This document shows positions 43,496-54,652 of a DNA stretch of 64,000 bases, in pieces. A program made the position numbers and the translations under genes. Within the stretch, counting starts at the first letter, position 1, and each line of letters opens with the position of its first letter. Location of the stretch: positions 186,001-250,000 of the forward strand of contig LNKV01000016.1 in the NCBI GenBank assembly GCA_001465935.1, read 5' to 3'. The notes under the pieces were generated by a model that was not told the DNA's origin, did no database searches, and saw nothing but the letters and a program-made list of their open reading frames with translations. The stretch is from Clarireedia homoeocarpa (taxonomy: Eukaryota > Ascomycota > Leotiomycetes > Helotiales > Rutstroemiaceae).

Positions 43496-45937
43496 TCACT
43501 TAACCCTCTTTCCAGCCTTTTCCAAAACCGCTTCCGCGCTCGTCTCCCTCTGCTTCCTAACCTTCGCCCCCTCCTCCTCAACCTCCTCCCCGTCCGCCTC
43601 CTCATCCATCCTATCCAAATCGGCATTGATCTCCTCACTCTCCGTGAGATGTCCTCCGCCTTCCTTTCCTGCGCTCTCGCTAATATCACCGCCACTCATT
43701 TGCCATTCCATCAGCTTCGAGAATGCCGAGTTAGGGTTATTAGATAAGGAGGTATATGTGCCCGTTTCGGCGACTTTTCCATCGCTGCCTAGAACAATGA
43801 TGTGATCTGAGCGTTTGATAGTCGATAGACGGTGAGCAATAGAGATAGTGGTATTCTGTCCTTTAAGTAGTGCTGCAAGTGCTGAGTTCACGAGGGTTTC
43901 AGATTCGGCGTCTAATGCGGATGTAGCTTCGTCGAGGATAAGAATATCGGGATTCTTAAGTAAAGCGCGAGCGATTGCGATTCTTTGCTTCTGGCCACCA
44001 GACAGTTGAGCGCCACGTGCTCCGACTGATGTGTCGAGGCCTTCGGGGAAGTCACTTATGAATTGACAGTTTGCTTTCTTCGCAGCTGCAATGATCTCCG
44101 ATCTAGATGCGTGTGGTTTACCGTATGCGATGTTCTCTGCGATAGACCCTGACATCAGAACTGGTTCTTGTCCGACCATTCCGATGCGACGGCGAAGCGA
44201 CTTTCCGTTCATCTTGGATATGTCTTGGCCATTGATTGTAATTCTTCCGCTTGTAGGGTTGTAAAATCTCAGTAGCAGTGATCCAATAGTGGATTTCCCT
44301 CCACCACTAGGCCCAACAATTGCTACATTTGTGCCTGAGGGTATCTCGAAGTCTAGCCCGTCAAAAATGGTTACTGCTGGTCTGGTAGGGTAGGCGAAGG
44401 AAACATTCTCGAATCTTATTACTCCCTGGGCGGATTTGACCTTTGTACCAACCGTGGCGGGGATAGTGGGCTTCCTGTCTTGCAGTTCGAAAAGACGACT
44501 TGCTGCACCAACACCTTTCATCAGTTCAGAGTAGAAACTAGAGACACCGAACAAACTCGATCCAGCATACGCCGTGTACATCAAGAAAGATGTCAAATCC
44601 CCAATACTGATCACACCATTCTTAACCATGGAACCACCAGAATAGAGTAGTGCTAGGATCGTCATATTCCCGAAGAAACCACTTGTACTGAAGAATGTTG
44701 CACTGATTATAGCCTCGCGTTTTCCAAGGGCGAAGATTTTTTTGATCTGATTGTTGTAGCGACCGACCTCCTGAATTTCACCGGCAAATGCTTGACTGGT
44801 GCGAACATTTCCAAGCCTCTCCTCAGCGATCTTGGTCAATGTTCCAAGATTTTTTTGAATCCTCCTGCTAAGATTTCGAATCATTCTACCATAGAAGAAT
44901 GCGCCAATCGCGACAGGAGGGAACATTAGACACAATATGCTAGTAAGCTTCAAGCTCACCCATGCCATAGCCGTGAAGCCCGCTGTTCCGCTAACAATGG
45001 CCCGTAAACCGTCTGAGAGATTCTGCGTAATACTCTTTCCAACAATGACTGTATCCGAGCTCAACCGGGAGATGAGATCTCCGACACGGTTGGCATCGAA
45101 GAATTCCGCGTTCTGCACATATGTCCGTCTATATAGTTGTGATCGGAGTCTGGCGACAATTCTTTCTCCAACAATTCTCAGAATAATAATTCGTCCATAG
45201 TTAGCGGAAGCACCCAAGGTCAACAAAGCAGCCAGAGCAATGAAGAATTGGTTAATGTCGAGCCCGAAGAGTTTGTTGCCTTCAGAAGGATCCTTAGTAG
45301 CTAGGTCTAGAATTTTACCAATCGAGAACGGAATAGACATAGTAATGGCCGAAGATGTAAGCAAGAACAAGAACGCCAAACCGAGCCATCTGGCTTCGGG
45401 CCTCGCGATCTTGATCAACCTCCATATCTCTCCAAACCCAGCAGAATTTTGCTGTTGCTTGCCACCACTCTGTAATCGCGCGCTCAGGTTAACCTGCGCC
45501 GCTTTGGACGCCTTCTCACTTCTCGCGAAATTCCCTTGTTCGTCGACATTGTCTTCCTCCTCTTCCTCGCGCTTGGCTCGTTCCCTTTCAATACGATCCT
45601 GCCTTTCATTCTCTCTCGAAGCTTCCCGTAGGTGTGCCGTGCTCTTGAAAGGTCTCAATTGTGATATAGCGGGGCCCAATTGCGATGAGGGGTCGATCCT
45701 CGTTTGTTGTTGCAAGAGCCAACTGTTCCGGAGCTGTGTAGAATGCTTATACGGTAGGCCCCCAGGCGTTGCGGGAGTAGTGAAAGATGATTGAAATCTT
45801 CTGGCAGCTTGGCAAGACCCGGAAGGTATCCATCTTGAGGCTGCATGTACAGCGACCGGCTTTGAGAGCTGTTTGAAAGCTATGTCGCAGACTGAGCTTC
45901 CCCACCCACTGGCAGAGATCAGATTATTTCGCCGCAT
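43496..45937 (-). CDS. MDL: Mitochondrial ABC half-transporter (Mdl1/Mdl2, ABCB10 type)
   Basis: Inner-membrane ATP-driven exporter; yeast Mdl1 exports peptides from the matrix. A single exon encodes 813 residues. The N-terminus is basic and Ser/Arg-rich as in a mitochondrial presequence (MRRNNLISASGWGSSV, AARRFQSSFTTPA). After a charged linker (EREREE-like, EEEEEDNVDEQ) the transmembrane domain spans about 175-470, with IARPEARWLGLAFLFLLTSS as first helix. The nucleotide-binding domain has Walker A GPSGGGKST near 541, Q-loop VGQEPVL, signature LSGGQKQR near 644, Walker B ILILDEATSALD near 661 and H-loop IAHRLS. A half-size architecture plus presequence separates it from full plasma-membrane pumps. 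The C-terminus adds an acidic tail of about 70 residues. Divergent from CDC37, 514 bp between starts. Confidence 0.93.
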   Translation of the reverse strand: MRRNNLISASGWGSSVCDIAFKQLSKPVAVHAASRWIPSGSCQAARRFQSSFTTPATPGGLPYKHSTQLRNSWLLQQQTRIDPSSQLGPAISQLRPFKSTAHLREASRENERQDRIERERAKREEEEEDNVDEQGNFARSEKASKAAQVNLSARLQSGGKQQQNSAGFGEIWRLIKIARPEARWLGLAFLFLLTSSAITMSIPFSIGKILDLATKDPSEGNKLFGLDINQFFIALAALLTLGASANYGRIIILRIVGERIVARLRSQLYRRTYVQNAEFFDANRVGDLISRLSSDTVIVGKSITQNLSDGLRAIVSGTAGFTAMAWVSLKLTSILCLMFPPVAIGAFFYGRMIRNLSRRIQKNLGTLTKIAEERLGNVRTSQAFAGEIQEVGRYNNQIKKIFALGKREAIISATFFSTSGFFGNMTILALLYSGGSMVKNGVISIGDLTSFLMYTAYAGSSLFGVSSFYSELMKGVGAASRLFELQDRKPTIPATVGTKVKSAQGVIRFENVSFAYPTRPAVTIFDGLDFEIPSGTNVAIVGPSGGGKSTIGSLLLRFYNPTSGRITINGQDISKMNGKSLRRRIGMVGQEPVLMSGSIAENIAYGKPHASRSEIIAAAKKANCQFISDFPEGLDTSVGARGAQLSGGQKQRIAIARALLKNPDILILDEATSALDAESETLVNSALAALLKGQNTTISIAHRLSTIKRSDHIIVLGSDGKVAETGTYTSLSNNPNSAFSKLMEWQMSGGDISESAGKEGGGHLTESEEINADLDRMDEEADGEEVEEEGAKVRKQRETSAEAVLEKAGKRVK

Positions 45938-46451
45938 TGCCGATTTGTTTTATGGTCCCGGAAAAATGTACCACATCTGCTATGTTCACCGGAAAAGATC
46001 TGAATTGCGTCGTCGTCGAGATGTCATTATTGCGCGAATATGTCTGCAATGATTGAAGTGATGGTACGTAATTATTAGAGTGTTAAGGCTACCTTGTTGT
46101 GTTGAAGGTTCCCTCACCAAATATTTCCTGGAAGCATATTTATTTTAGTAGCAACTTCCGTCATCGCTTGCATTATCCATTATTTTATGCATTATGCAAC
46201 CGGCATTTGAGCCTCTCATGTTTCCTACATAAATATCATTCATAATTTTATGAAATCCAAAAAAAGACAAGGAGGGGTTAGAATTGACCCCCTGGAAAAT
46301 GCTTGGCCCATGCAGCTTTGTAGAAGGTTCGATTCGGATCAGCAATAAATTACCCTCGATGGTTGCTACGACTTTGAGCATTTCCACTCACAAAAGGAAG
46401 TCTCAAAGAAAGCAGATTACACACCTCTCCAAATCGCAAGACACAGCCAAA
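45938..46451. promoter_or_regulatory. Bidirectional promoter, MDL / CDC37
   Basis: 514 bp between divergent start codons. A T-loop-like GGTTCGATTC near 46326 is not part of a tRNA. No other element recognised. Confidence 0.5.
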
Positions 46452-48119
46452 ATGCCGTTGGATTATAGCAAATGGGTGAGTTTACTTTCATTATGCCCTT
46501 CCCCGTTCTTGTCCATACCCCTCATTGCTCTGTGTTCCCTACTTCGGAAGGCTAAAGGTTCAAGGCTGACAAAAACTTAGGATGCTCTTGAATTGAGCGA
46601 CGACTCAGACATCGAGGTCCACCCAAATGTAGACAAACGATCATTTATTCGAGCGAAACAAAACCAGATTCATCAACAGCGATTCGAACGAAAGAATAAA
46701 ATCGAAACCTTCAAGTATGAGCGCATTGTCAACGATGGACTCCTCAAAAGAATCAACTCCCTCCTAGCCGCCATGCAATCCTATAGCCCTCAAAGTGATA
46801 AGCGTCCAGACGAACTTGCTTTTCAAGCATTAATGGAATCTACTGGCGAAGACGACTCTCCACCACCTCCACCGGAAGGGGTCCATACCCATGAGAAAGA
46901 GGCACCTCCAACATATTCGAAGATGATGGCAGCACTTATAGACCAAGTCAAAACAAAAGTCGACGAGGATAAGCCGGAACCGGAAAAGAGGTTCGATGCG
47001 TATGTCGCGGAGATCAAGGTACACCGAGACAAAGTCCAAGATTTACAGTCACAGCTCCTTAAGGAGTTAGACACTTTAGAGAAGGAAGAAAGCAAGAAAA
47101 TCACAAGCGAAAGTATTCATACTGGTTTCGACAGCTCTTTTGTTTCCAAGTCCGATGCAAAGACTCCTGAACCAAAGAAGGCGCCAACTAAGAAGGAGAA
47201 AGTGCAAGCTGTTGAGGTTCTGAATCCACATGCTCTCGCCAATCAAGACGGGTCGAAACAAGCTGAGCAATCTTCAGGGGCTGATGCGGACATTGATGAA
47301 TCCGTAGAGGATGATGACGAGGGGGAGGTAGAGGCAAGTGAGCTTGGAAAGAAGTTTGCGCAGATCAAGATGGGCGATTACCGGGAATGTCTCCAATACA
47401 TTTCAGCTAATCCCTCAGTTCTCGCAGAACGAGAGACAGACGGTTTACTGGTTATGGCTTTCAACTCTGCCATTCAGGGCAAGGATGATTTTGCGAGGCA
47501 GTGTGTTCACCAAGCATTATTACTGCAATATTGCAGGGCACTGGGCAAAGACGGTGTGGGCTTATTCTTCAAGCGCATTACTACTCAAGGACATCAAGCT
47601 CAAAAGGTCTTCTTTGATGACGTAAACTCCACTTTTGACCGAATCAGGACACGCGCTAGAGAGATCGAAAAGCAAAGGGCTGCGGAAGATGGAGAGGGTG
47701 GAGGTGTCGAGCAAATCCAGCTTCATGCCGTCGATCCTGGGACCAGTATTAACATCAAAATTCCTCCCGCCAGCAGTGAGGATCCAGCGGAGCAACAGTC
47801 AAGAGCCATTTTCGATACATTTCCCCCCGGGCTACAAAGGGCTCTCGAAAGTGGTAGCTTAGACGAGGTCAACAAGGTACTCGGCAAGATGAGCGTGGAA
47901 GAAGCCGAGGAGATTGTAGGCCAGCTTAGTGAGGTAAGTCGACTTCTTCTGCATTGCTATGAAGCGGTTCTACTGACATACATATAGGGAGGCATGCTAT
48001 CTTTAGAAGAGCAAATCATTGATGCTACAACCGAGGAGGGACAGGCTGCTTTGAAAGAGTTTGAAGAACACGAGAAACAAAGAGCACTGGCAGAGAAGTA
48101 CGCGGATGATCCAGAATAG
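46452..48119 (+). CDS. CDC37: Hsp90 co-chaperone Cdc37
   Basis: Delivers protein kinases to Hsp90 in the cytosol. Exons 46452-46475, 46581-47933, 47988-48119 give 502 residues; the first exon encodes only MPLDYSKW and is joined by GTGAGT/CTTAG to DALELSDDSDIEVHPNVD. This N-terminal kinase-binding segment contains the casein kinase 2 site: Ser14 in ELSDDSD matches the conserved regulatory serine of yeast and animal Cdc37. The N-terminal coiled coil follows (SFIRAKQNQIHQQRFERK), then an acidic linker, the Hsp90-binding domain (KFAQIKMGDYRECLQYIS; RQCVHQALLLQYCRALG) and the small C-terminal helical domain (EEAEEIVGQLSE; LEEQIIDATTEEGQ). A Pro-rich insertion (SPPPPPEG) near 95 is fungal-looking. 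The third exon supplies the natural C-terminus; reading through the intron would truncate it. Confidence 0.96.
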
Positions 48120-48447
48120 GTATCTGTCTGACAATCGATGATGAAACGAGACAACGAAACGATTATTCTGATTTATTGCATACTCAAAAGGACAACTACT
48201 TGCATCCAGCCTACTTGTTGAAGTTATTCCCAAGCGAATGCTAGCATAATATAATCACAATCAAATGAATCATTACAAGAACCCATCTCATTAGAAAAGA
48301 TCTGTATATGTGCCATTCATTTTTAACGCCCCATTGACCAGAACCACCGACTAGGCAGGTCTTGAACGAAATAAACAACCATCTTTGGAAGATCTTACAA
48401 GTCCACAAGCACCCAACCAATCCTAATCTGACCCACCAACAACGCCT
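48120..48447. other. Spacer between convergent 3' ends
   Basis: 328 bp between the stop codons of CDC37 (+) and the clathrin light chain gene (-). Nothing recognised beyond AT-rich 3' UTR sequence. Confidence 0.5.
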
Positions 48448-49302
48448 CTAATAACCAGTTGCGCCCGGAGCCTTCTCATCTTTTCTTAGGCTCATCAACA
48501 ATTCCCTGAACTTCTCCTTTCCAGTACCCTTTGCACCACCGCTGGCCCCCTTTCCGCTCAAGTCAACCAACTTGGCGATGCGCTCCCAGCTAGTGCCACC
48601 AGCCGCAGTGTCCTCTCGGCTGTTGAGGAATTCTTCAGCTTCGCGGCGGGTTTGCGCAATGTTCTTCTCCTTCTTTGTGTTGTAATTCTCATAGAAATCA
48701 TCAATATTCTGCTGTGCCGCCTTGATGGTCTCCTGCTTTCGCTCCTCAGACCGCTCCTCACGGGCCTGTAGTTGAAGATCTCGTCGCTCGCGCCATTGCT
48801 TGATGACCTCTGGTTCTTCTTCGTCGTTGACTTGTGGTTGATAGTTGGTGTAACCACCAGTTACCTGTCCACCGGGTGCTACGTTCTATGAAGATACTAG
48901 TCAGCTTCCATGACGGGGAAAGTATGGGAATTTGGGAGAAATATAAATTATACCTCATTTCTTGTATCAATAGCTGGGAAAGAACTCTCGAATTCAATGA
49001 CTTCTTCGCTCCCTCCTCCTCCTCCACCTCCTCCCAATAAGTCATCATCGCCATCCTCTACAAAGGCAGCGTTGTCGTTCTCAGTACTGAATAAATTTGC
49101 GTCATCACCCAGAATTGCCTTTTCACGACTGAGGAAATCGTCTGCTCCTGCATCGAAATTGGCATCACCTTGTGCCTCCGTTTGAGCTATAAACCATGGT
49201 GTCAACAAGCTGTCCACAAATAGCTGAACAAACGACTGGAACCACCAAGATACACCTACCACCAGAGTCAAACTCTTCCAGGGAAGGAAATCTATCCGCC
49301 AT
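48448..49302 (-). CDS. CLC1: Clathrin light chain
   Basis: Regulatory subunit of the clathrin triskelion, on coated pits and trans-Golgi vesicles. Minus-strand exons 49302-49260, 49186-48954, 48885-48448 give 237 residues. The N-terminus MADRFPSLEEFDSG is followed across the first intron by AQTEAQGDANFDAGADDFL; Glu/Asp-rich and Gly-rich (a GGGGGGGG run) sequence precedes the conserved segment ESSFPAIDTRNE, which corresponds to the light-chain signature. The heavy-chain-binding helix is NDEEEPEVIKQWRERRDLQL through ERKQETIKAAQQNIDDFYEN. The C-terminal block TSWERIAKLVDLSGKGA is typical of fungal light chains. The main third exon has no internal ATG start in frame, so it is easily missed in ORF scans. 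Divergent from RTT103. Confidence 0.95.
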
Positions 49303-49831
49303 GTTTGGATGTGAAACTGAATATCCTGTTCGAAATCTCGATTGGAAATCGCAAGCTGTACTGTTCTGTGCTACTTACTACGAAATGATACGGGAACTCA
49401 ATAAGGTTGCGCCTGGCCTTCTGGGACCGGAAGTTGCCGGCACTAAGATTATTTTAGGAGAGCTTGGAACTGGTTCAGGAACTCTCAGACCTCAAGTTCT
49501 CAGCAAAATGGCGGAGAGAAGTTCACAGCATTGGATTTGATTGAATTCATTTGGCACCACGTCGATTCACACGACACCGAAACAAAGTAAAACACAAGTC
49601 TCTTGATGTCACCTGGAAGATCTACCTCTACGAACCAATTGTGTGCCCAGTTGACTATCCCGGGACTTTGCTTGAAGTAATAATTGTTAAATGGTGCGCG
49701 ACACAGTCACTATACAGCTCTGGCCATTGTGCGAAACCACCATATACATTTAGACACGCCTACCACTAGGCAATCGATAACTTGTTTTGATTTTTACTAT
49801 CAGGTCAGCGCCAACAATTGCACCGCCAAAA
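49303..49831. promoter_or_regulatory. Bidirectional promoter, CLC1 / RTT103
   Basis: 529 bp between divergent start codons; no gene recognised inside (the forward frame at 49196-49540 overlaps the clathrin first exon and intron antisense). Confidence 0.5.
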
Positions 49832-51353
49832 ATGGCTTACAATGACGATGCCGTTCTTGCGAAACTCTCTGCGCTTAACGAGACCCAAGAAAGTATTGTG
49901 AGTAGCTTATCCTAGCATTTGAGAAGCTTCATGGACTGACTTATCGATAGGTAACGGTGGCTCAATGGGTCATGTTCCATAGGTGAGCGGAGAGACAAAG
50001 CTTCCACTGTCCCGACTCTACGCAATGTGCTAAACAATCCTCTAGACGACACGCAGATCGAACTGGACAGCTTTGGCTACAGAGATTGAAGGACTCTGGA
50101 AGTAACAAGAGGTTGAATTTGATTTATCTTGCTAATGGTATGATATTTTCTCCTACGGCGCTTGCGCGACTTTTTAATTGAAACCAGACGGAATCCGCCC
50201 TACAATTCTGGTTCGCCCGCTAATGACTATGTCTCTTATAGAAGTCGCACAACAATCGAAAGCTCGGAAGAAGGATGATTTCCTGATTGCTTTTTCACCT
50301 GTGATCGCTGAAGCTACAGCAACTGCGTATAAGGGAGCTACAAACGACGTTCAACAGAAATTGAAGAGGGTGGTGGAAGTTTGGAGGCAGAGACAGATTT
50401 TCGAGACGCCTATACAAGATGCAATTGAGGCCAGGATTGAAGGTGGGTAGCTACCTATGTGCACCAAACGACAAAGTGTTTATACTGATGGATGCACAGA
50501 ACTCGAAAAAGCTCGTTCGTCAAACAGAAATGGTCTCGGTGGGTCTCTATTCTCAAGCTCAGGATCTGTGCCAAGTGAGCTTCAACCACTTGTCGCGCCC
50601 CAGCAAGCACTCTCCAAGTTGGTCCTATCCACAAAAACTTCAACAAATGCTGCGAACCAAGATTACGACAAACTCACAGACCCAAATACTCCAACCCCGT
50701 CTGCACCTGTGCATGCAGCTCGACTGAATGGCCTCCTCAAGACTCTTGCCAACGCCGAAGGAGCGGTCGCAGAGAGTATCAAGTCACGTAAACTGTTGAT
50801 TGAAGGTTTAGAAAAGCTTTTGGAGACTAACCGCTCTGCTCTCGCAAACGAAGAAGCACAACTGGACCTCCTGACATCTCGACGTACCGAGATAGACAAC
50901 AAGAAAAAAGAAGTTGAAGATAACATTATGCGCGGCTTCGCCAACAGCAACCCGGGCACTCCCGCAGATGGCAGTCCCGGCGCGCAACAAAGTCCCATCA
51001 CCCCGGGTCCCGAACCCGACCGTCCAGAAGTCGAGCCTCTATCTCCCCCAACCTACGCTCAAGATCCATCTAATACAGTACCCGAATGGGAGATCAACTC
51101 CGCAGCCGCCGCAAACGATCTAGCCTATGGCCAGCAACAAGCGCAACTGCCTCCACACGTATCTCCAACCTCGGGCTTGGATCTGCTTTCGACGGTTAGT
51201 AGCTCGTATGGGAGATCGAATTCAATGAGTAGCTTGAAGAAGAGAAAGTTGGATAACAACGATGAGTTCCCAGATATGGGAGGTGATGCTATGGATGGGT
51301 TGGATGCTGATGTAGCGGAGATGTTGAGGCAGGAGGGTGGGGGTGCTGCTTGA
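49832..51353 (+). CDS. RTT103: Rtt103-like RNA polymerase II CTD-interacting protein
   Basis: Binds Ser2-phosphorylated CTD and acts in transcription termination with the Rat1 exonuclease. Five exons: 49832-49897, 49951-49982, 50046-50137, 50242-50442, 50500-51353, giving 414 residues with all phases in register. The CID domain occupies about 1-140: DDAVLAKLSALNETQESIVT, VAQWVMFHRRHADRTGQLWL, NLIYLANEVAQQSKARKKDD, FSPVIAEATATAY, RVVEVWRQRQIF. The second exon is only 32 nt. After it come a linker and a coiled coil near 225-300 (LLIEGLEKLLETNRSALA, RRTEIDNKKKEVEDNIM), then a Pro-rich disordered region and a basic-acidic end (LKKRKLDNNDEFPDMG). This CID plus coiled-coil order is that of Rtt103/RPRD proteins. 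Confidence 0.93.
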
Positions 51354-51959
51354 GCTTGAAAGATTGGGCGCATCGTAGCTTTGTGTGTTACTAGGAGGTA
51401 GGTACAGCAAGGAAGGGTTAGGGACGGCGGAAGTCGGTTGGTTTAGGATGTGGTATAATAAGTTAGAGCAAGCTATTACATCAAGGCCTGTTGTTCGATA
51501 GAATGGGTTTTTGAAGCAAATATCTTGTTGGTTACGGAAAGGAAGTGCAAAATATTGGGGTGAGGAGGATAATAGCATGACCAGGTACCTTCCTACAGGT
51601 ACCAAGTGAGTTGGTTGTTCAACAAGAACTACAAATACTACTGAAAGATTATCTAATGTCGTGGTAATTTGAATCTGGAGCACATAAGTATTGTATAAAA
51701 GATTTCTGCGCTCATCTGCTTGACTCGGCTTCATGTAAGACTACACAGTAGGGTGAAAACATGCAGACACGTAACTTACATTGTGTTAAAAAAGAACCAT
51801 AGAGACAGTGCATACACGGAACAGTTTGTTGTAAGATATATCCATTGTTTTCACAGAATGTTGAGGGTATATGAATTGTATAATACAGCCTACCAGCCAC
51901 ACTACTTCGACAACATATTCATACATCGTTTCGACGAAATCTACAATAAAAAAGCCTAA
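51354..51959. other. Spacer between convergent genes
   Basis: 606 bp between the RTT103 stop (+) and the PPR gene stop (-). AT-rich; open frames here are short and unsupported. Confidence 0.5.
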
Positions 51960-54401
51960 TCAATAACGTTGCATGCCTCTAAACCGCCTTCTCGACTCCC
52001 AACTCAATTTTTGCCTCCTCACCCTCTCCCACCTCATATTCGCCCTCATCTCAATATAAGCCGACATATCTTTGATACCCGGGAACATTTCCCTTCCCAT
52101 AAAGGTATTGATCTCATGTACAATCTCATTCAAACTCCATGGATTCTTCCGTCTTACTTCTCTCGCTCGCTTTTTGTTCGAGACACCAGGTCCGTACAGC
52201 GAGATCAAACGATTGACGACGGCTTTCCGAACTGCGGAGGCATCGATGTCTACGTTTCTGTAGTAGAGCTCACGGAGAAGCTCCAGCCCGTTGGTGACAC
52301 TATAGCGATGACGGGGTTTGTCGCGCGCAAGACCGACGAAGACGTTGTTTGCGCGGTGGCGGATGATGGCGTAGATGAACCCCCATTCCACGATGGCCTT
52401 TTGGAGACTGACGGGAAAGAGTTTTTTAAGTGGATGCAGGGGATGGGATGAGGAGAGACGCATGGGGGCTTGGGATCGGTCTTGGTTGCGCAGGTAGTGC
52501 ATTCCGGGGAGGAGATTTTGAGCGCGGGGGCCGTACCAGGAGGCTAGGAAGAGACAGAGATTCTTCAGGTCGCGGGAACGACCGAGCATACCTAGTCGGC
52601 GGATGATTTCAGACCAGAAATGAACGGGTACTGAGCCTCCGGACATCATAATGCTGGTGAGGATGTTGACTGCCATTCTGATGTCGTCGAACTGTTTTGG
52701 TATTGTAAATGGCCGACGGCCACTATGACGAGGTCGTAGGATTTTGCGAAGGATAACAGCAATGGTATGAGGCTTCGTAGGTATGCCATTCATTTGCATA
52801 TCAGACAGGGTATTCAACATGGCCTGCAGGTCATTTCTAATGATACAGACTCGGAGATGAATGTTATAGACATCGTAGTCGGGGCTTCTGCTGCCTATTA
52901 ATCTGATAGCCAATGTCCGCTGGAAGTTTATCGAATTCCGATCCGAAGCATAAGATGCTAGAAGATCTTCCTGTAATTTCCAGTCATCGAGGGAGTCAGG
53001 ATGTTGATCACTGTTCAACAACGATCTCAACAATTCACGCTGCCCCTTTCTAGCAAACATTTCCACGGCCTTAGCATATCTTGATTCACCAATTGATATC
53101 CCAAGTTCGTATAGCTGATCAATCCTTCGAGTAATGTCTTTCTCGTTTGGCTCCCTCAATGCAATAGCTTGTAATGATCTTGGCCCGATAGATGTAACGC
53201 CAAGCGCATGAATAGCTTTGAATGACATATCCAATGGTACCCATGATGTCGCAAGCCAACGAGCACCCAAGTCATCATCGTAATTTTTTACCTTGACATG
53301 AAAGGTTTCTCCATGTATCAAATTCATCATCTCTCGGGAGAATTTTGGACGTTCTTCGATATTGTCATAGATCACAGGGGTAAATGACAGCCCTGCTTCG
53401 TTCAATGCCTGGATTGCCGCTTTGGCCTGTGATTTATTGTAGGTTGCCAAATGCTGAATGAGTGGTGTAGTAGGCTTTATAGAGCGTGGCGAGTCGCCTT
53501 TGCGAAGTAGAGAGCGGTGCCAATGGTACGCAAAAGGATATTCTTCTTGAGCACATAGACGTAGAATGATCTTGGAGTATGAAACATGAAATTCGCTCAT
53601 ATCATATATTTTCCGCAAAGTCTCAACATTGCCTTTCTTGTCGATGATTCTTGTACACAACGACTCAAATGCTTCTGCATCAGGAGGATGACGATCGATC
53701 AATTTGCGATGCCATAAAATTGCCGTTCCGCTTGTTTCTACCTTCAATGAATAGTCCAAAATTCTTGTATACAGTCCCTTCCATCTTCGCCCGGTTTCCT
53801 GCAGAAGCTCGTCGCTATATTGAATCAGCTCTGCGAGTACATTTCCGTCGAAGAATCCTAGATCCAAGAAAACACTCCACATCTTCCAGGCCAGAGCTCC
53901 TTCAGTTGGAAGATGAATCTTTCGTCTGTATATCGCGTCCCAAAATACCTTGACTCCATCGAGGCCATGTCTTCTGTGCCGGTGGGCTAAAAGATAGCCC
54001 CATAGTTGCAAGTCATTTCCATGCCTTCGAGTTTCCAACAACCTCTTCCTGCGGGACCTTAACGACAAATTGGATTCGAACTCGAGTTGGCCAAATGTGA
54101 GGAACCCGTCCCAATGGCCGTATATACTCGTGCTCACGGGATTTTTGTTCCTATCAAGAATGATGATGGGAGTTCTAAATGGGGATTGAGGAGCCGCGGT
54201 AGACCCATTGGGGCTCTCATCTTGCGTCTCAGAGTGACCCTCAAACTTAACTAGGGAGAGATTGCTTGAGCACCTACGTGCAAGCGGATTCCGATAGCTA
54301 TCTCTCAGTGTATTTGTGCATGGTTCTGTCGCACGTACAAGATATCGAAGAAGGTCCAAGGATGAAGGCCTATAGAGAAGTCGTTGTAAAGCTGGGCGCA
54401 T
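51960..54401 (-). CDS. Mitochondrial PPR-like protein
   Basis: A single exon encodes 813 residues. The basic N-terminus MRPALQRLLYRPSSLDLLRY has the form of a mitochondrial presequence. From about residue 130 it consists of helical pairs with pentatricopeptide character, for example GRRWKGLYTRILDYSLKVET, DAEAFESLCTRIIDKKGNVE and SPDYDVYNIHLRVCIIRNDL followed by AMLNTLSDMQMNGIPTKPHT, where the last has the spacing of a canonical PPR. The C-terminus is strongly basic (KKRAREVRRKNPWSL; RRRFRGMQRY), suggesting RNA binding. Fungal proteins of this kind are needed for expression of mitochondrial genes; the particular transcript cannot be told. It shares a 251-bp promoter with COX7, a nuclear gene for a respiratory subunit. 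Confidence 0.75.
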   Translation of the reverse strand: MRPALQRLLYRPSSLDLLRYLVRATEPCTNTLRDSYRNPLARRCSSNLSLVKFEGHSETQDESPNGSTAAPQSPFRTPIIILDRNKNPVSTSIYGHWDGFLTFGQLEFESNLSLRSRRKRLLETRRHGNDLQLWGYLLAHRHRRHGLDGVKVFWDAIYRRKIHLPTEGALAWKMWSVFLDLGFFDGNVLAELIQYSDELLQETGRRWKGLYTRILDYSLKVETSGTAILWHRKLIDRHPPDAEAFESLCTRIIDKKGNVETLRKIYDMSEFHVSYSKIILRLCAQEEYPFAYHWHRSLLRKGDSPRSIKPTTPLIQHLATYNKSQAKAAIQALNEAGLSFTPVIYDNIEERPKFSREMMNLIHGETFHVKVKNYDDDLGARWLATSWVPLDMSFKAIHALGVTSIGPRSLQAIALREPNEKDITRRIDQLYELGISIGESRYAKAVEMFARKGQRELLRSLLNSDQHPDSLDDWKLQEDLLASYASDRNSINFQRTLAIRLIGSRSPDYDVYNIHLRVCIIRNDLQAMLNTLSDMQMNGIPTKPHTIAVILRKILRPRHSGRRPFTIPKQFDDIRMAVNILTSIMMSGGSVPVHFWSEIIRRLGMLGRSRDLKNLCLFLASWYGPRAQNLLPGMHYLRNQDRSQAPMRLSSSHPLHPLKKLFPVSLQKAIVEWGFIYAIIRHRANNVFVGLARDKPRHRYSVTNGLELLRELYYRNVDIDASAVRKAVVNRLISLYGPGVSNKKRAREVRRKNPWSLNEIVHEINTFMGREMFPGIKDMSAYIEMRANMRWERVRRQKLSWESRRRFRGMQRY

Positions 54402-54652
54402 ATTGCGCCGCTCTGTCCAATCGCCGGAGTATCAAACTAATACCCGCGTTATCCATACCTGCCGTTGCATACATCGCATCATTTGTAGAAGCGTTGATTG
54501 CCTTTGACATTTTTCCAAAGTTGTGAGAATATTTTTGATAGCTTAGTCAGCATGCGGTTAGTGCGGTTCTAATCCGAGCTTCCTGCGATTTCAACATCGA
54601 ACCATTTCAATCGAAATTCAAACAATCCACCACATCACATACTACAGACATA
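54402..54652. promoter_or_regulatory. Short bidirectional promoter, PPR / COX7
   Basis: Only 251 bp separate the two start codons, the tightest divergent pair in the window. Both products appear mitochondrial. No specific binding site identified. Confidence 0.5.

Noticed and set aside
45240..45794. 184-codon forward frame
   Set aside because: Antisense to the ABC transporter N-terminal region.
46320..46345. T-loop-like GGTTCGATTC suggesting a tRNA
   Set aside because: No pairing T-stem, acceptor stem or anticodon arm can be formed around it. Similar motifs near 28246 and 41312 failed the same way.
51969..52451. 160-codon forward frame
   Set aside because: Antisense shadow of the PPR gene 3' end.
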